Assembly: GCA_003952965.2 (NCBI GenBank)
Contig: CM025849.1
Location: forward strand, 29,729,156-29,793,155
Length of the DNA: 64,000 nt
Origin: Morella rubra
Taxonomy: Eukaryota > Streptophyta > Magnoliopsida > Fagales > Myricaceae
Direction: 5' to 3'
The position numbers and the translations under genes are program-made. Shown here piece by piece: positions 1 to 12,269 of the stretch. The notes beneath the pieces were generated by a model that saw only the letters and a program-made list of their open reading frames with translations, ran no database searches and was not told the origin of the DNA. How positions within the stretch are numbered: position 1 is the stretch's first letter; each line of letters begins with the position of its first letter.

Positions 1-360
1 CACTCGCTGTCTCCGCCACCAGTCCCCCCCAAGCTGTCGCCGTCGACTTGCGCCATACAGAGGGAAAGCTGCTCTTTCTCTCTCTCTTCCTCTCTCTTGT
101 AAGAAAACCCTAGCTGCCCACCCACGGTTCTCTCTCTCTCTCACCACACACACACACTCTCATAAGTCATATGTTATCTTCCTCCAGAGTTTGCAAATTG
201 CAAGTGCTTTGGCTGTGGCTTTGGCTGTGGCTTTGGCTTGGCTTGCTTGTGAATCTGTGATTGCCGATTGGTAGATTGGGGGCTTGTTGTCTTTGCTTAT
301 AGTTGGACAGCAAATCAGAAATAATTTGGAGTGTTGGTTTTGCATTGCTATTGGTTTTGC
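1..360 (+). other. CT-rich leader-like sequence
   Basis: Pyrimidine-rich DNA with several CTCTCT runs and the AAACCCTAG motif common in plant 5' leaders, followed by a short direct repeat of the hexamer-like unit GGCTTTGGCTGTG near 205-240. It could be the 5' untranslated leader of the downstream transposase, which would place the left end of the CACTA element outside the window, or the leader of an unrelated plant gene. No open reading frame here looks real. Confidence 0.3.
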
Positions 361-569
361 ATTACTGTTCAGGTCAGTGACTCAGACTCAATATATATTT
401 TCGTATTTTATAAAACATGAATGAAATTAATTATATGGAAATTGGAGGTCAGGGCTTATGAAATGAATTATTGGGTTCTGTTGTGTTGGAGATTGATTTT
501 GTTGGAGATTGAAGATTAGTTTTGTTGGAGTGTTGGCATTATGATTTGGTTGTTGATGTATGTATATAC

Positions 570-1020
570 TCATTCTATGAATTGGTTGCTAAAAATATAT
601 TAATTGATTGCAATATGAATTGGAATGTATGAATTTGTTACTGAAAATATATGAATTGGTTTGTATGAATTGATTGCTGAAAAATATATGAATTGATTGC
701 TGAAAAATAGTAATTGGAATGTATGATTTGGTTGCTGAAAAATATGAATGGGAATGTATGAATTTATTCCTGAAAAAATATGAATTGGTTTGTATGAATC
801 GGTTGCTGAAAAATATGAATTGATTGCTGAAAATATATGAATTGGTTTGTATGAATTGGTTGCTGGAAATATATGAATTGATTGTTGAAAAATAATAATT
901 GGAATGTATGAATTGGTTGCTGAAAAAAATGAAATTGAATGTATGAATTGATTGCTGGAAATATATGAAATTGGAATGTATGAATTTATTGCTGAAAATA
1001 TATGAATTGGTTGTTATATT
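570..1020. repeat. AT-rich minisatellite
   Basis: Degenerate tandem repeat built from interleaved variants of TGAATTGGTTGCTGAAAAAT and TGAATTGGTTTGTATG, about ten to fifteen units of 20-45 bases. Unit order is irregular, suggesting repeated slippage or unequal exchange. From 1020 to 2470 the sequence is AT-rich and I see nothing coding in it, apart from short near-repeats of GTTGGAGATTGGAGG and TTGTTGGTTCTGTG at 2020-2190. Confidence 0.75.
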
Positions 1021-2485
1021 ATATTATTATATGAATTAGAATACCGAGTCTGTTTATAGTTGCTAAAAAATGTATAGTTTGTTTATTTGATTTGATTGAT
1101 TATAGACTATAGTTGCTATATATTTGGTTGCTAAATTGGGTTGTATAATTTAACAGATATAATTTTCAGAGACTAGAAAGTGATTTAGTGTTATTTTTTT
1201 TTATTTTTTATGTTTTTTTATTTCTGTTAAGTAGTGTTAATTTTGTTTTTTGTTTTTATGTTTTCTTATTTCTGTTAAGTTGTTTGTTAATGTTTGATTC
1301 GATTAACATGTGATCTATAGTTACTTAGTAGTTATTAATTATATACGTATGTAGTATATTCGAATGGGATAATTTAGTTCTATATACTTATATCGGAATG
1401 AATTTTTTTAGGGAAAAAGGCTACAATTTATCATTTTTAACAATCTGCAAAAAAACAGAGCAATAATATGCAATTTTAGTCTTTTACCATATATGGATAA
1501 TGAAATGGTCTAAACTAAATAAGGATTAAATATTATATGCTATAGGCATTTGCACAAAAATCAAGAAGCCCATTATAGTTTTACAGGGCTTAAAACGCTA
1601 GTAACAAAGCTTAAAATGACCTTAAATCATCTAATGCGAGTAAGAAATAAATTGTTCAATTTTGTTCATAAATCATCTTTCGATGTTCTTTAAATGATGT
1701 CCAAAAGTTGTGTGATTGTAGAAGTAAAGTTTGTAAGGAGGTTCCCTTACTTTTATTGATGTCCAAAAGCCTGCTGTTTTTACTATTTTTTTTGGACCAG
1801 GTATCTTTATTAAAAATCTATTTTTCAATTTTCTTTGACAGTTGAACTCAATAGTCTCAACTAACGTGGTTTTCGTAACTGTGATTGAGGGGACACTTAG
1901 TGCTTGCTGAATTAACATATTACTCTTTCACAGGTCAGTGGTATTTTGAATCTCTTCATCAATTACTATTGTTTTTTTTTTTTTCCTCTTTTTTGGAGAT
2001 TGGGATTTGGGTTTATCTGGAAGGGAGGGGTTAGAGCTAACTATTATTGGAATGTTGGTGTTTGTGGGTTTTGTAGGAAGGCGGAGGGTAGGGCTAACTA
2101 TTATTTGTTGTTGGTTCTGTGAAGTTTATTGGAGATTGGAGGGGTAATTGTTATATGTTGTTGGTTCTGTGTTTTTGTTGGAGATTGGAGGATAAGGTTT
2201 GTGTTGTTTAATGTTTGTTTGTTTATCTATTTTTAATTTTGAGATCACTTCCTGGTGGACACCTCTACACTGACGTTGGAGGTATAAGTTGAGGTGAAAC
2301 AAAGCCAGTCCTCTTTACGGAGGGATCTCGAATATCAATAGTGATTACGGCATGTTAGTTTTATTGGTTAATGTTTGTTTGTTGATTTATGTTAGTTGAT
2401 ATGAAAATCTTGATAACATGTGATGAACATTAAAAATGATACATAACTTTTTTTGTTGCATTTCATATAGTTGTCATTAGTGCTC

Positions 2486-5400
2486 ATGGACAAGAGTTGG
2501 ATGATCAAGGAACGCGGGACAAGAGAAAATGTGTTGGGAGTCAATGAGTTTCTAAGTTTTGCATCTAAGAGTATGGATAGTGATGGAAGAATTTGTTGCC
2601 CTTGTGTAAAGTGCGTCAACTACAAGAGGTATAACATACGTACAGTACATGATCATTTGGTTCAATATGGGATGTGCACTGGTTATGACAAATGGTTTGC
2701 GCATGGTGAATCGCAAGATAGGGCAGCATCTAGTAGTCCTTATGTTTTTATTCAAGATAGTCAAATATGTGAAACATCAACTGGGATGCATTAACTATTA
2801 CATGAGGTATTTCCATTAGAACCGGAAAAGAAGCTCATGATGTATCAGAAGAAAGAGAATATCCTAATGATACTCAAAATTTTATGAAATGCTTAAAGAT
2901 GCAGACGATCCTTTGTATGAAGGGTGCACAAAATTTAGTAAGCTAACTGCTGTTGTACAATTATATCATTTGAAGTGTATGGGAGGGTGGAGTAATACTT
3001 CTTTTACGTGGTTACTCCAAACACTGGGTGATATGCTTCCTGCGGGTGCAAAATTGCCAAAAGACACTTATGAAGCTAAAAAGTATATGAAAGAGTTAGG
3101 CCTTGGATATGAAAAGATTCCTGTTTGTCCAAATGGTTGTATGTTGTTTTGGAATGAGAATGAGAAGGTGAAGTTTGTTCAAAGTGTGGAGCATCAAAAT
3201 GGAAGGGCAATGGGGAGGGAAATAATTTGTCACAGAATGAAGGTGGATCATCCAAGAGATCTAAGAGAAAACCAGCTAAGGTTTTGCGGTGGTTTCCTTT
3301 AAAGCAGAGCTTGCAGAGATTATTCATGTCCTCAAAAACTGCTTCTTATATGAAATGGCATCACGATGGCCGTGTAAATGATGGGTTGTTAAGGCATCCG
3401 GCCGATGGTCTAGCTTGGAAGGCATTTGATTCTCAGTATGTGATTTTGCTTCTGATCCTCGTAATGTCAGGCTTGGGTTAGCAGCTGATGGGTTTAATCC
3501 TTTTGGGAACATGAGTACTAGTCATAGCACATGGCCAGTGATATTAGTACCATATAACTTGCCTCCTTGGATGTGCATGAAACGTTCATCTTTAATGTTG
3601 TCATTGCTTATTCCTGGACCGAAATCTCCTTCTTTCAAGATAGATGTATATCTAGAGCCATTGATATTGGAGTTAAAAGAATTGTGGGATGTTGGATTAG
3701 ATACTTATGACATTGCTTCGAAAGATATGTTTAAGATGCGTGCGGCATTGATGTGGACAATTAACGATTTTCCTGCATATGGTGACCTCTCTGGATGGAG
3801 TACAAAGGGACGTCTTGCATGTCCATGTTGTATGTTTCAGACTTGGTCACGGTGGTTGGATAATGGTAGAAAATTTTGCTACATGGGGCATAGACGATTC
3901 TTACCATTAAATCATAGGTGGAGAAGAGATCAAAGATCATTTGACGGTACTTATGAAATGGCTCCACCGCCCACTTTTAACCGGTGATGACATTTTGAGG
4001 GAATTAGAGGGTTTGAACATTTTGAGTCAAGTGTATGGAAGAAGCAAAGTATTTTCTTCACATTGCCTTATTGGAAGGATAATATGTTGCGCCATAATCT
4101 AGATGTGATGCATATAGAGAAAAACGTAGTTGACAATATCATTGGTACATTGTTAAATGTGGACGGGAAGACAAAAGATAACTATAAGGCACGTCTTGAC
4201 TTACAAAGCATGGGAATAAGACATGATCTCCATCCAAAGACCACTGATGCAGGAAAGGTGTATTTCTCTGCAGCTTGCTTCTCAATGACTCCTGAGGAGA
4301 AAGAAGGCTTCCTAAAAGTGATAAAGAATGTGAAAGTCCGGATGGTTTTGCTTCAAACATATCACGTTGTGTCAAAATTCAACAACGTAATATCATAGGT
4401 TTGAAGAGTCATGACTGTCACATCTTGATGCAACATTTGATGCCTATTGCAATACGAAGATCGTTACCAAGCAATATTTGTTCTCCTTTATTGAATTGTC
4501 ATGTTTTTTAGGAAATTTGTTCCAAAACATTACGGATAGAGGACTTAGATCGACTTGAGGCTCAAATTCCTATAACATTGTGTCAACTTGAAAGGATATT
4601 TCCGCCTTCATTCTTTACTGTTATGGTGCACTTGGTCGTACATCTAGTTGCAGAATGTAAGATGGGTGGACCGGTTCAACTTCGGTGGATGTATCCTATA
4701 GAGAGGTAATATTAGTTATAAATATGTTACGTACGTTTCTTTGCATGTGTGTTATTTTTTGAAATGTAATATTGTTGGTGTAGGTGCATGCATCGTTTCA
4801 AATCTTATGTTCGCAATACAGCCGCACCTGAAGGCTCTATTGCTGAAGGATACATAGCAGATGAATGCTTAACTTTTTGTTCAAGATATTTAGAATCAGT
4901 CCCAATGATCTTTAATAGATCCCAAGAAATGTAGACGATACTAAGGGAGGAATCTCTTATGTTCGTCTTGATAGAAAGGCGTGCATGCAAGCCCATCGAT
5001 ATATTCTTTTTAATTGCGATGAGTTAGTCCAAATTCGCACGTAAGTGATGTTAGACTTAAACTATTTCATTGAGAATGTTTATATTATGGTGAAATTAAT
5101 TTTTTAGTTCTATTGTCCATGTGTAGAATGCATAAGGATCGATTGAAGGCAAGAAACCGTAGTAGTCGACCAACAGATTATGTCATCGATAAGATGCATA
5201 GGGATGAATTTTGTGACTGGTTTCGAGACTATGTATGTGTTATGTTTAAAATGTTTTGCATTGCTTGATTACTTTAAAACTTATAAATAGTTTTAATCTT
5301 GAGTTGTCGAGGAAAATAGGTTCAAAATATGGACGATGCGATGAAGCATCAACTTCCAAATAGAGTTCGATGGCTTGCTAAAGGTCCAAACCCCGAAGCT

Positions 5401-5890
5401 AGATCATTTAGCCGATATGTACGTAATGGTGTGAAGTTTCGTACAAAAGACAATGAAATAGGCAGAACAACTCAAAATAGTGGAGTTGTGTGACTGTTGA
5501 AGGGGGCACCACATATTACGGGCGAATTATAAGTATCATTGAGTTAAACTATTTTGATGAAGAATGTTTTGTACTATTCAAATGTGATTGGATTGACACA
5601 GCTATTGGTAGGGGATATAAAGTTGATGAGTTTGGATTCGAACTTGTTAATTTTTCGCGTTTAGTGCATACTGGAGATCGATTAAGCGATGATCCATTCA
5701 TTTTGGCACCACAAGCATCTCAAGTATACTATGTAGCAGATGAAAGACATCCAAATTGGGAAGTAGTTGTCAAGACCAAACCAAGAGATGTGTTTGATGC
5801 TGGTAATGATGATGACATAGATGACTATGTGAAAATGAACCTTACAATTTCAACATTGAGCAAAACCTCGAGAATGTACAAGATGATTTG
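2486..5890 (+). pseudogene. CACTA TNP2-type transposase, broken
   Basis: In order on the plus strand: the Transposase-associated N-terminal domain (starts MDKSWM at 2486, with the paired cysteines CCPCVKC), TNP2/Transposase_21 blocks (DADDPLYEGC at about 2900, WHHDGR near 3355, NLPPWMCMK near 3560, GWSTKGRLACPCC near 3795, HNLDVMHIEKNV near 4090), a DUF4218 block (HDCHILMQ near 4410; GPVQLRWMYPIER near 4670) and a DUF4216 block (near 5500-5620, with the CDWID motif). The family is a DDE transposase that cuts and pastes the element. It is broken: an in-frame stop at 2792, then frame changes near 2800, 3220, 3440 and between 3990 and 4060. Introns separate the DUF4218 and DUF4216 parts, but some of the disruptions lie within conserved blocks and cannot be introns. 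The start at 2486 is preferred over 2471 because MDKSWM is the family start. Confidence 0.88.
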
Positions 5891-6359
5891 ACGTGGTTTA
5901 GAAATGAGGTGGAAGGAACAACACTAGATATACCTCAGGAATTTCCTATGGTATGTCAAATATTCTCTGTTTTTGTGATTTAAATATTTTTTTCTTACAT
6001 GCTTAGATTTACATATATCGTTTTGTTGATTTTTTGTTTAAGGAAATGTGTTTTGTATTGTTGAATTTTACATTGAAATCACTTTTATGCATGTTTAAAT
6101 TTGTATAGGTACAATGACAGGAAGAGATTCAGGACTATATCTTCTTCATCACAGCCACCTGTGCCACCATCGCAAGAAGCAACGGCATCACAAGAAGCAA
6201 CGCCGTCACAGCCACCTCGCATCCTTCAGAACAGGCTACGATGCCATCGTTCGATTATGATCAATCTTTGAACAATAACGAAATAATTGGTATGTTCATA
6301 ACCACAATAGAGATAATCTAAGTTTAATATGTTAGTCAATTTAGTTTCACATGCTAAAT

Positions 6360-7740
6360 GTGCAGGTGATACTGGAGTCCGGAAAGTGCGTGGCGGCACG
6401 CGGATGACGGACGTCTGGAATCTGAAGGAAGACGAATTGATTCCAGTACAATTCAATGGCAATGGGCAGCCATTGGGTAATGAAGGGGGAATATTTAACA
6501 AATTCACGGTTGTGTTGCCCGTGTTGCGAATCAAATCCCCCTAGATGCGGCGGATAGTTCCATTGTCAATAAAAGAGGACTGTTGGAGCCTCATGAATAT
6601 TTATTTATTTGTTCTCAGTATTTTGCAAATTATTTATTTGTATTATAGTTTTCATCAATATAACTTATTATTAATTTTAAATGTCTTGATGTTAATGTAG
6701 CATCGAAGTCATGCCGGAAAACAAAATAGATCACTCCAAACGACGGTCCACACTGCAGGAACTAAGAGCTTCGCACGTTATGCTCACGAATTGGTATGTA
6801 GTACTTTCATTAGTTTGTTTAATAGTATAGTACTTATATTGGATTCTTATTTGTAATTTACAATTTCATCACGATGTGTTTGTGATGCAGGAAAAAGAGA
6901 AACAAGTTCCAATCAATCGAGCAGAGTTGTATAAAGCTGTCCATATGCGTTCTGACGGATCTCCAATAAATCCGGATGTAGCAGAGAAAATAGTATGTCA
7001 CTATTACATCATTTTGATTTGAATGTGCAATATTAATTCAAAATTTAATTGTATGTTCTATTCTTTCAGAGGCGAATGGAGGAGATTGGACTGAATGATT
7101 CAGGAAGTTCACAAACTTGAGCCAATTTAGAGTGGGTGGCAGCATCAGTTGGTCACCATCTGACCGATATGCACAAGTGATTGGTCCAGAACGACATGGT
7201 CGCATTCGCGGCGTTGGATTAGGACCAACTCCTTCATCTCATCCTGCAACACCAGCAGAATATCTACTCAGCCTGCATCCTCTAATAATGAGAAGATGGA
7301 AATGGATAAATAGAAGGCTTGGAGTCTAAGTTTCATCGCTTCAACTACAATACAAATGATGGCAAAGCTTGGGTAAAATTTTATTTACTTATCCTCACAT
7401 ATTACTATTGATTCTATTTATGTATATTTCGTAGTTAATTAATGTTTGTTTAACTGTTGTAGGAGCAACGTCAATACCAAGATGTTGCCAATAACAATCA
7501 CTTTCACCAGCAATTCATAGATCATCTCATGCAAGTCGGAAAACGAGTGTTGGTAAGATACTAACATAAATGAATACTGCCATTAATTTAATTTTAAGTG
7601 TGTACTAAGCTCTTTTATCTTTGTTCATGTCATTACTGTTTGTTAATTTTTCAATATTGCAATAGCAGACAATGTTGATGGTGCAGAAAGTGCAGGAGCA
7701 GATGGTGCTGAAGGTGGAGAGGATTAAATTTAAGTTATTT
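6360..7740 (+). pseudogene. CACTA second-gene product, Transposase_24-like
   Basis: Several short exon-like blocks downstream of the transposase: GGTRMTDVWNLKEDELIPV near 6390, KQNRSLQTTVHTAGTKSFAR near 6720, then a block near 6900 that reads INRAELYKAVHMRSDGSPI, then RRMEEIGLNDSG near 7070. The pattern HTAGTKSFAR followed by RAEL-HxxxDGSPI is what plant En/Spm Transposase_24 (PF03004) proteins show. Candidate splice sites separate the blocks, for example GTATGT after AHEL at 6793. A stop follows at about 7118 and the remaining segment to 7740 is out of register. The encoded factor is thought to bind subterminal repeats in this superfamily; that role here is inferred. Confidence 0.65.
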
Positions 7741-7944
7741 GTTGTTAAATGTCATTACTTGTTAGTTTTTAAACTATTGAAAAATTTAACTTATTTTTGT
7801 TTGATGCAAAACTTGTAAGACATTATTATAATGAAATATATTTTGTTTTATTACACTTTTCTTTGTTTGCATTAATCAATTAAAATCTATAACAAAATTT
7901 GTATGGCAGAAAATATAAAAAGGAAATTAATAAAAAAAAAAAAA

Positions 7945-8293
7945 AACAGCTTTAGCGGCGGTCACTGACCGCTGTTATATTAAACCAACAAAAAGGGTTA
8001 TAACAATGGTCATGTGACCGCTGTTATAATCTATAGTGACGGTCAATCGACCACCGCTATAGAACGTCTGCGGAAAAACCGCAAGCGGTTGGGCCTATAG
8101 CGGCGGTCCGGCCATCGCTATATGACCGCCGCTATAGAGCCGAGGTCTTCACCAGCGGCTCTATAACCGCGGCTATAGGTCTGTATCAATGGTGATATAG
8201 CGGCGATAAAACCGCTGCTATAGACTATAGTAGCGGTTTTGGGACCTATTGCGGCGGTTTCGACCGCCGCTATAGGTGGTTTTTTTTGTAGTG
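7945..8293. repeat. CACTA right subterminal repeats and terminus
   Basis: Dense array of about ten short units of the TATAGCGGCGGTC type in both orientations, some forming perfect small hairpins, ending in the TTTTTTTGTAGTG inverted terminus. Such arrays are binding sites for the transposase in CACTA elements. The same motif makes up the ends of the element at 47903-51564, so the two belong to one family. Confidence 0.85.
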
Positions 8294-8383
8294 TATAGGT
8301 TATGAGAACATGCTGATGAAGAGATTTTTCTCTATGAAACTCAAGTAACATAACGACCCACTAATGCTATTTTATGTTTCAAA

Positions 8384-9019
8384 ATTTGTAATTGAATATT
8401 GTTGGTTTCAAATTCAATAACGTAGCTAGTTTTTAGGTCATGTTTCAATTTCAAATTCTTTATAAGTTCTCATCTTCTATAAGGAGATATTGAACAATAA
8501 ACGACAGAGAAATATTATTGAGTTTAATTTGAAGCGAGATGCTTCTCTCTCCTTTCTGGTGTGACTTCAGAACATTGAGTGGTGATGAGTGAGACTCACT
8601 TTCACCCTTCATTTTATTTATTCTTGATTTTCTTCTGCTCTTTCATCATTTATCCTCGTAAAAATGTCACTATAAAAAAATTAGAGGGATAAAATTGTCA
8701 TTTTAAAGTTCCAAAAAGCATTTTCCATTTAAATTTTTTTAGAAATTTTAGTAGATGATGCAAAATATATAAAAATCAATAGTTTGTGGGTGCAATGTAA
8801 TAAAAATGATCATTTAATGTGATAAAAAGGATCAAAATTCCCATAATTAAATGAAGGAAAGTGCATTTATGTCTATAAAAATTGGTTGAGGGGATTCACC
8901 TTATAAAGTTCATTCAATTAATCACTTAGCTCGGTTGAGCATTATAGAATTCTTTTCTTTTCCTTGTTTTTATTTATATTTTATTTCAAGCAATTTCATT
9001 CAATTCATTCATTCAACTA
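8384..9019 (+). repeat. Direct repeat, copy 1
   Basis: About 636 bases that recur at 9924-10544. Shared landmarks in the same order are AATTCTTTATAAGTTCTCAT, GAGTGGTGAT, AAAATGTCAC, ATGATGCAAAATATATAAAA and TCACTTAGCTCGGTTGAGC. Copies are diverged with many small indels. The arrangement (direct repeats of about 0.6 kb, 0.9 kb apart) resembles the long terminal repeats of a small non-autonomous retroelement, but I see no TG...CA ends, no primer-binding site after copy 1 and no polypurine tract before copy 2, so I only call a repeat. Confidence 0.75.
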
Positions 9020-9923
9020 CTGTAGTAAAAGATTTCAAAAATCAATAATTATATCCTAATCCAGGTCGATGAAGCGGCAATCATTTAATCGGAATTAGGT
9101 TTGGGCAACGATACTCCTTTCTACATGAGGCTTGTTAATCCTGGCAACTTCTTCGTTCCTATCCCCCGCGGTGACAAACTGTGGATTAGCTAGCAATCAC
9201 GTTATTAGACCCTGGATTTTGATTAACTGTATATTTTATATAGAGCTAAAATCTGTCCAGATCGAGTACCATCAGATGCTATTATTATTAATATTTTTTA
9301 TGTTGGTGTTACACTTTCTAAATCCCAAAGAACTCAATAACATGAAACATGTTGAAGACTGCAAAATCAAGAAAATGAGCTTGTCAAGTTTGTGACGAAC
9401 TCACATAAGATTTGGAGATTCACATTTTAGAAAATCGGCTTGCCAAGTATAAGTGCCTCCAAACTTATATGAAGTCATCCTAAATTTTTTCGAACCAATG
9501 CTTGATTGTTACATAAATCCAGAATACCCTCTTATTGTGGAACTCTCATTGCACTAGTCGGTTACACAGGGTCCCACACGAACCTTGGCGAGTCAAAAAA
9601 TATTAGGCCTGTTATTTAAAAAAAAATCAAAAAATTTAAAATTAAACCATAAATTTGCTTCTTGCTTTTTAAATGCAAAATTACTAATGAAAACTTTTAT
9701 ATTCAAGTTTAGCCAATAAATATAGATAAAATGGACATATTTGTTAGTAAATAATTTTTTTTTATAATATTTAATTTTGAAAAACTTTTTTTATGGAGAT
9801 GCAAGTGTAACAGATATGATAAGTTGTATTTTATATGCAATAAAATGATTTAAAAAACAATCTTGTTTTTCTAATAGATGAAGTATTTTAATTTTGAAAA
9901 AAATCATAATTAGCCTTATAATT
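9020..9923. other. Spacer between direct repeats
   Basis: AT-rich. A short stretch at 9096-9200 is more GC-rich and would translate on the plus strand to a peptide including DTPFYMRLVNPGNFFVPIPR before a stop; it looks like a coding relic but I do not recognise the family. The rest shows no coding signal. Confidence 0.4.
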
Positions 9924-10544
9924 ATAAGTATCTTGTTTAAATATTGCTAGTTTCAAATTTAGTAAGGTAGCTGGTTTTTAGTTCATGTCTTAATTTAAAA
10001 TTCTTTATAAGTTCTCATCTTCTATGAGATTATTGAATTTAATTTGAAGTAGGAGGCTTCTCTCTTTGTTGGTCATGTGACTCTAGAACTTAGAGTGGTG
10101 ATCAGTGAAACTCTCTAATTCCTTTCATTTTATTTATAATTTATTGATTTTCTTATGCTTCTAAATAATTTACCCTCATAAAAATGTCACCATAAAAATT
10201 ATAAAGATAAAATTATTATTTCACACCACAAAAAATTAATTTTCATTTAAATTTACTAAAAAAATTTAACGGATGATGCAAAATATATAAAATCAATAAT
10301 TTATGGACGCAATGTGATAAAAATAATGATTTACAATGTAAAGTTTCAAAATTTTGATAATTAAATGATGAAAAGTATATTTATGTCTGTAAAAATTTGT
10401 TGAGGGAATTCACCTTATTCAGTTCATGATCTCGGTTAATCACTTAGCTCGGTTGAGCTTTATAAAATTTGTTTTCTTTCCTTTTTCTTGTTTGTTTGTT
10501 ATGTTTTATTCCAAGCAATTTCATATAATTCATTCGTTCAACTA
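9924..10544 (+). repeat. Direct repeat, copy 2
   Basis: Second copy of the repeat at 8384-9019, same orientation, ending with the shared TTCAACTA string. Divergence between the copies is substantial, so if these were retroelement LTRs the insertion is old. Confidence 0.75.
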
Positions 10545-12269
10545 TGGATAAAACGTGACCTCCTGCAACTACACATATTAATATTAGATTACTTTTCAAT
10601 TTTGTGGAAAAATACATAGTAATAATAATAATAATATATTGAGCTGACGAGCGACCCATCACAGCCCTCGTCTCTTCCCATCATGGTCGCCTCACGTGCT
10701 ACCAGATGGGGAGGGCTTCTTTGGTAATGCCGAACAAACTCCCCACTTCCCCCCCCCCCCCCCCCAGGCCCCCAAATTCCAATAATGGCACCACGATATT
10801 TTGTAATGAAGTCATTTTCTCTGGTGTTGTTTCTTTGACTAAACAGACGCATTAATACTTCTGGTGAGAATTAAATCCAACACCCTTGTCAAGTGAAGAG
10901 TTTTTCGGTGGCACCCATCGGACGGCTCTCACCTCGATAAACGTCTTGGCTGGTCCCACCCATCTAATAGGTCTTAATTTTATTGGATCATTCCAGAGAG
11001 ACATGCACGTTAGAGAGATAGACATAATAAATAAATTTTACACTATTTAATATTATTCATGTAAAGTTTTAAGCAAAATAAATCTTATAATAAAATTCAC
11101 TTGTTATGTTTATATCTTTCTAAATTATATGATACAGTTCGAGTACAAAATTAATTCAGATGGAAGGACTAAACTTTTCAAGAAAAAAGACTTTAATAGC
11201 CTATTCATCAAAAATAATACTAGATTGACTAATTTATAACAAGTTAATACTAATCAACCTGAATTGTATCTAAGTCAAACTTTTAGAAACCCAATAAAAA
11301 CTCTAACTATGTTATTTTTCACAATATTACCAAAGTTTTCTAATATTTTTTAAATGCAAATATGCCCTTTAAGGCCAACATTGCCTCCTATGTTAAAGAG
11401 AGGAACAATTCACCTCTTAGCCAAGTGTTTGCTTTTTAGCCTTTGAATTTTATCAAAGACACTTGATAGCGTCACATTTTAAAACGGCAACTGGTTGTAG
11501 GGCATCCCCACGGGAGGTGAGAAACCCAACCACGTGAAGAGGAAAAGAAAAAACAATTTTGTTATTATTTGGATAAGTGAAGAAAGGAAAGGACTGCCCA
11601 TAAAAGGAAGAACAAGAAAGGATAACTATTTAGTATAAAAAATATTTAGTGTTCTCTTTAAATTTTTTTTAGATAAAATGTAACTATTAAAAATCTCTAA
11701 ATTTGTAGAATTTATTTTTAAAATTAATTTAAAATTATTAAATTTTTTTTAAAAAAATTTAAGAAGAATATCAATCAATTCTATCTGGTACGCTGTACGC
11801 TGGAAGAAAAAATGAAAAAGCAGACAAAAAGTTGACTGATCACGTGGTGACTGGCGAGGGTCCAGTCTCCACTCAGAAATATAAAAGTTTTCTTTTTCGA
11901 TGAAATGAAATATAAAAGTTGATTAGATGCTGGATTCAACTTTATACAATTGATTTGATCAACCACTGACTGAATTATTGCACATAAAATAATAAGAGAA
12001 AAGTTAGGTATGATAAAGGACCAGTACCGTGTCGCTATGTGCAGACCAAAGACTTCACTTTTTCTCGGTGGGTTACCTCACCGCTAACACTACGCGTCCC
12101 CCGACAAAAAAATATAATATAATTTTGACAGACTTTTTTTTAAAAGAAAAATATTTCATATAATATAATAGCTTGCAATCTCATTTTGCTCTACTCTTTG
12201 CGTTTGCGATCACCATAGACCTGATTCCTTCCACTGCTAAGTAAGACAAAAAAAAAAAAAAAAAAAAAA
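10545..12269. other. AT-rich intergenic region
   Basis: No gene recognised. It contains a short ATA/AAT microsatellite near 10619-10635, a C homopolymer of about 17 bases near 10749-10766, and AT-rich DNA to 12180. A run of more than 20 A ends immediately before the ATG of the resistance gene at 12270. Confidence 0.5.

Larger units (their letters stand above)
2486..8293 (+). mobile_element. Decayed CACTA (En/Spm) DNA transposon, right part
   Basis: Remains of a transposase gene (2486 to about 5890), a second gene of the Transposase_24 type (about 6360-7120 and beyond), and a CACTA right terminus. The right end is TTTTTTTGTAGTG at 8281-8293, preceded by subterminal copies of TATAGCGGCGGT in both orientations. 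CACTA elements make 3-bp target duplications; TAT follows the right end, but no CACTACAAAA left end is present upstream in the window, so the left boundary is unknown and the true start is probably upstream of base 1. The coding frames contain stops and shifts, so this copy is probably not autonomous. Confidence 0.85.

Noticed and set aside
1..12. Window starting with CACT as a possible CACTA left end
   Set aside because: The following bases do not match CACTACAAAA and no subterminal GCGGCGGT units follow.
7945..8280. Short palindromic repeats as a CRISPR array
   Set aside because: Plant nuclear DNA; units are variable, in both orientations and end in a CACTA terminus.
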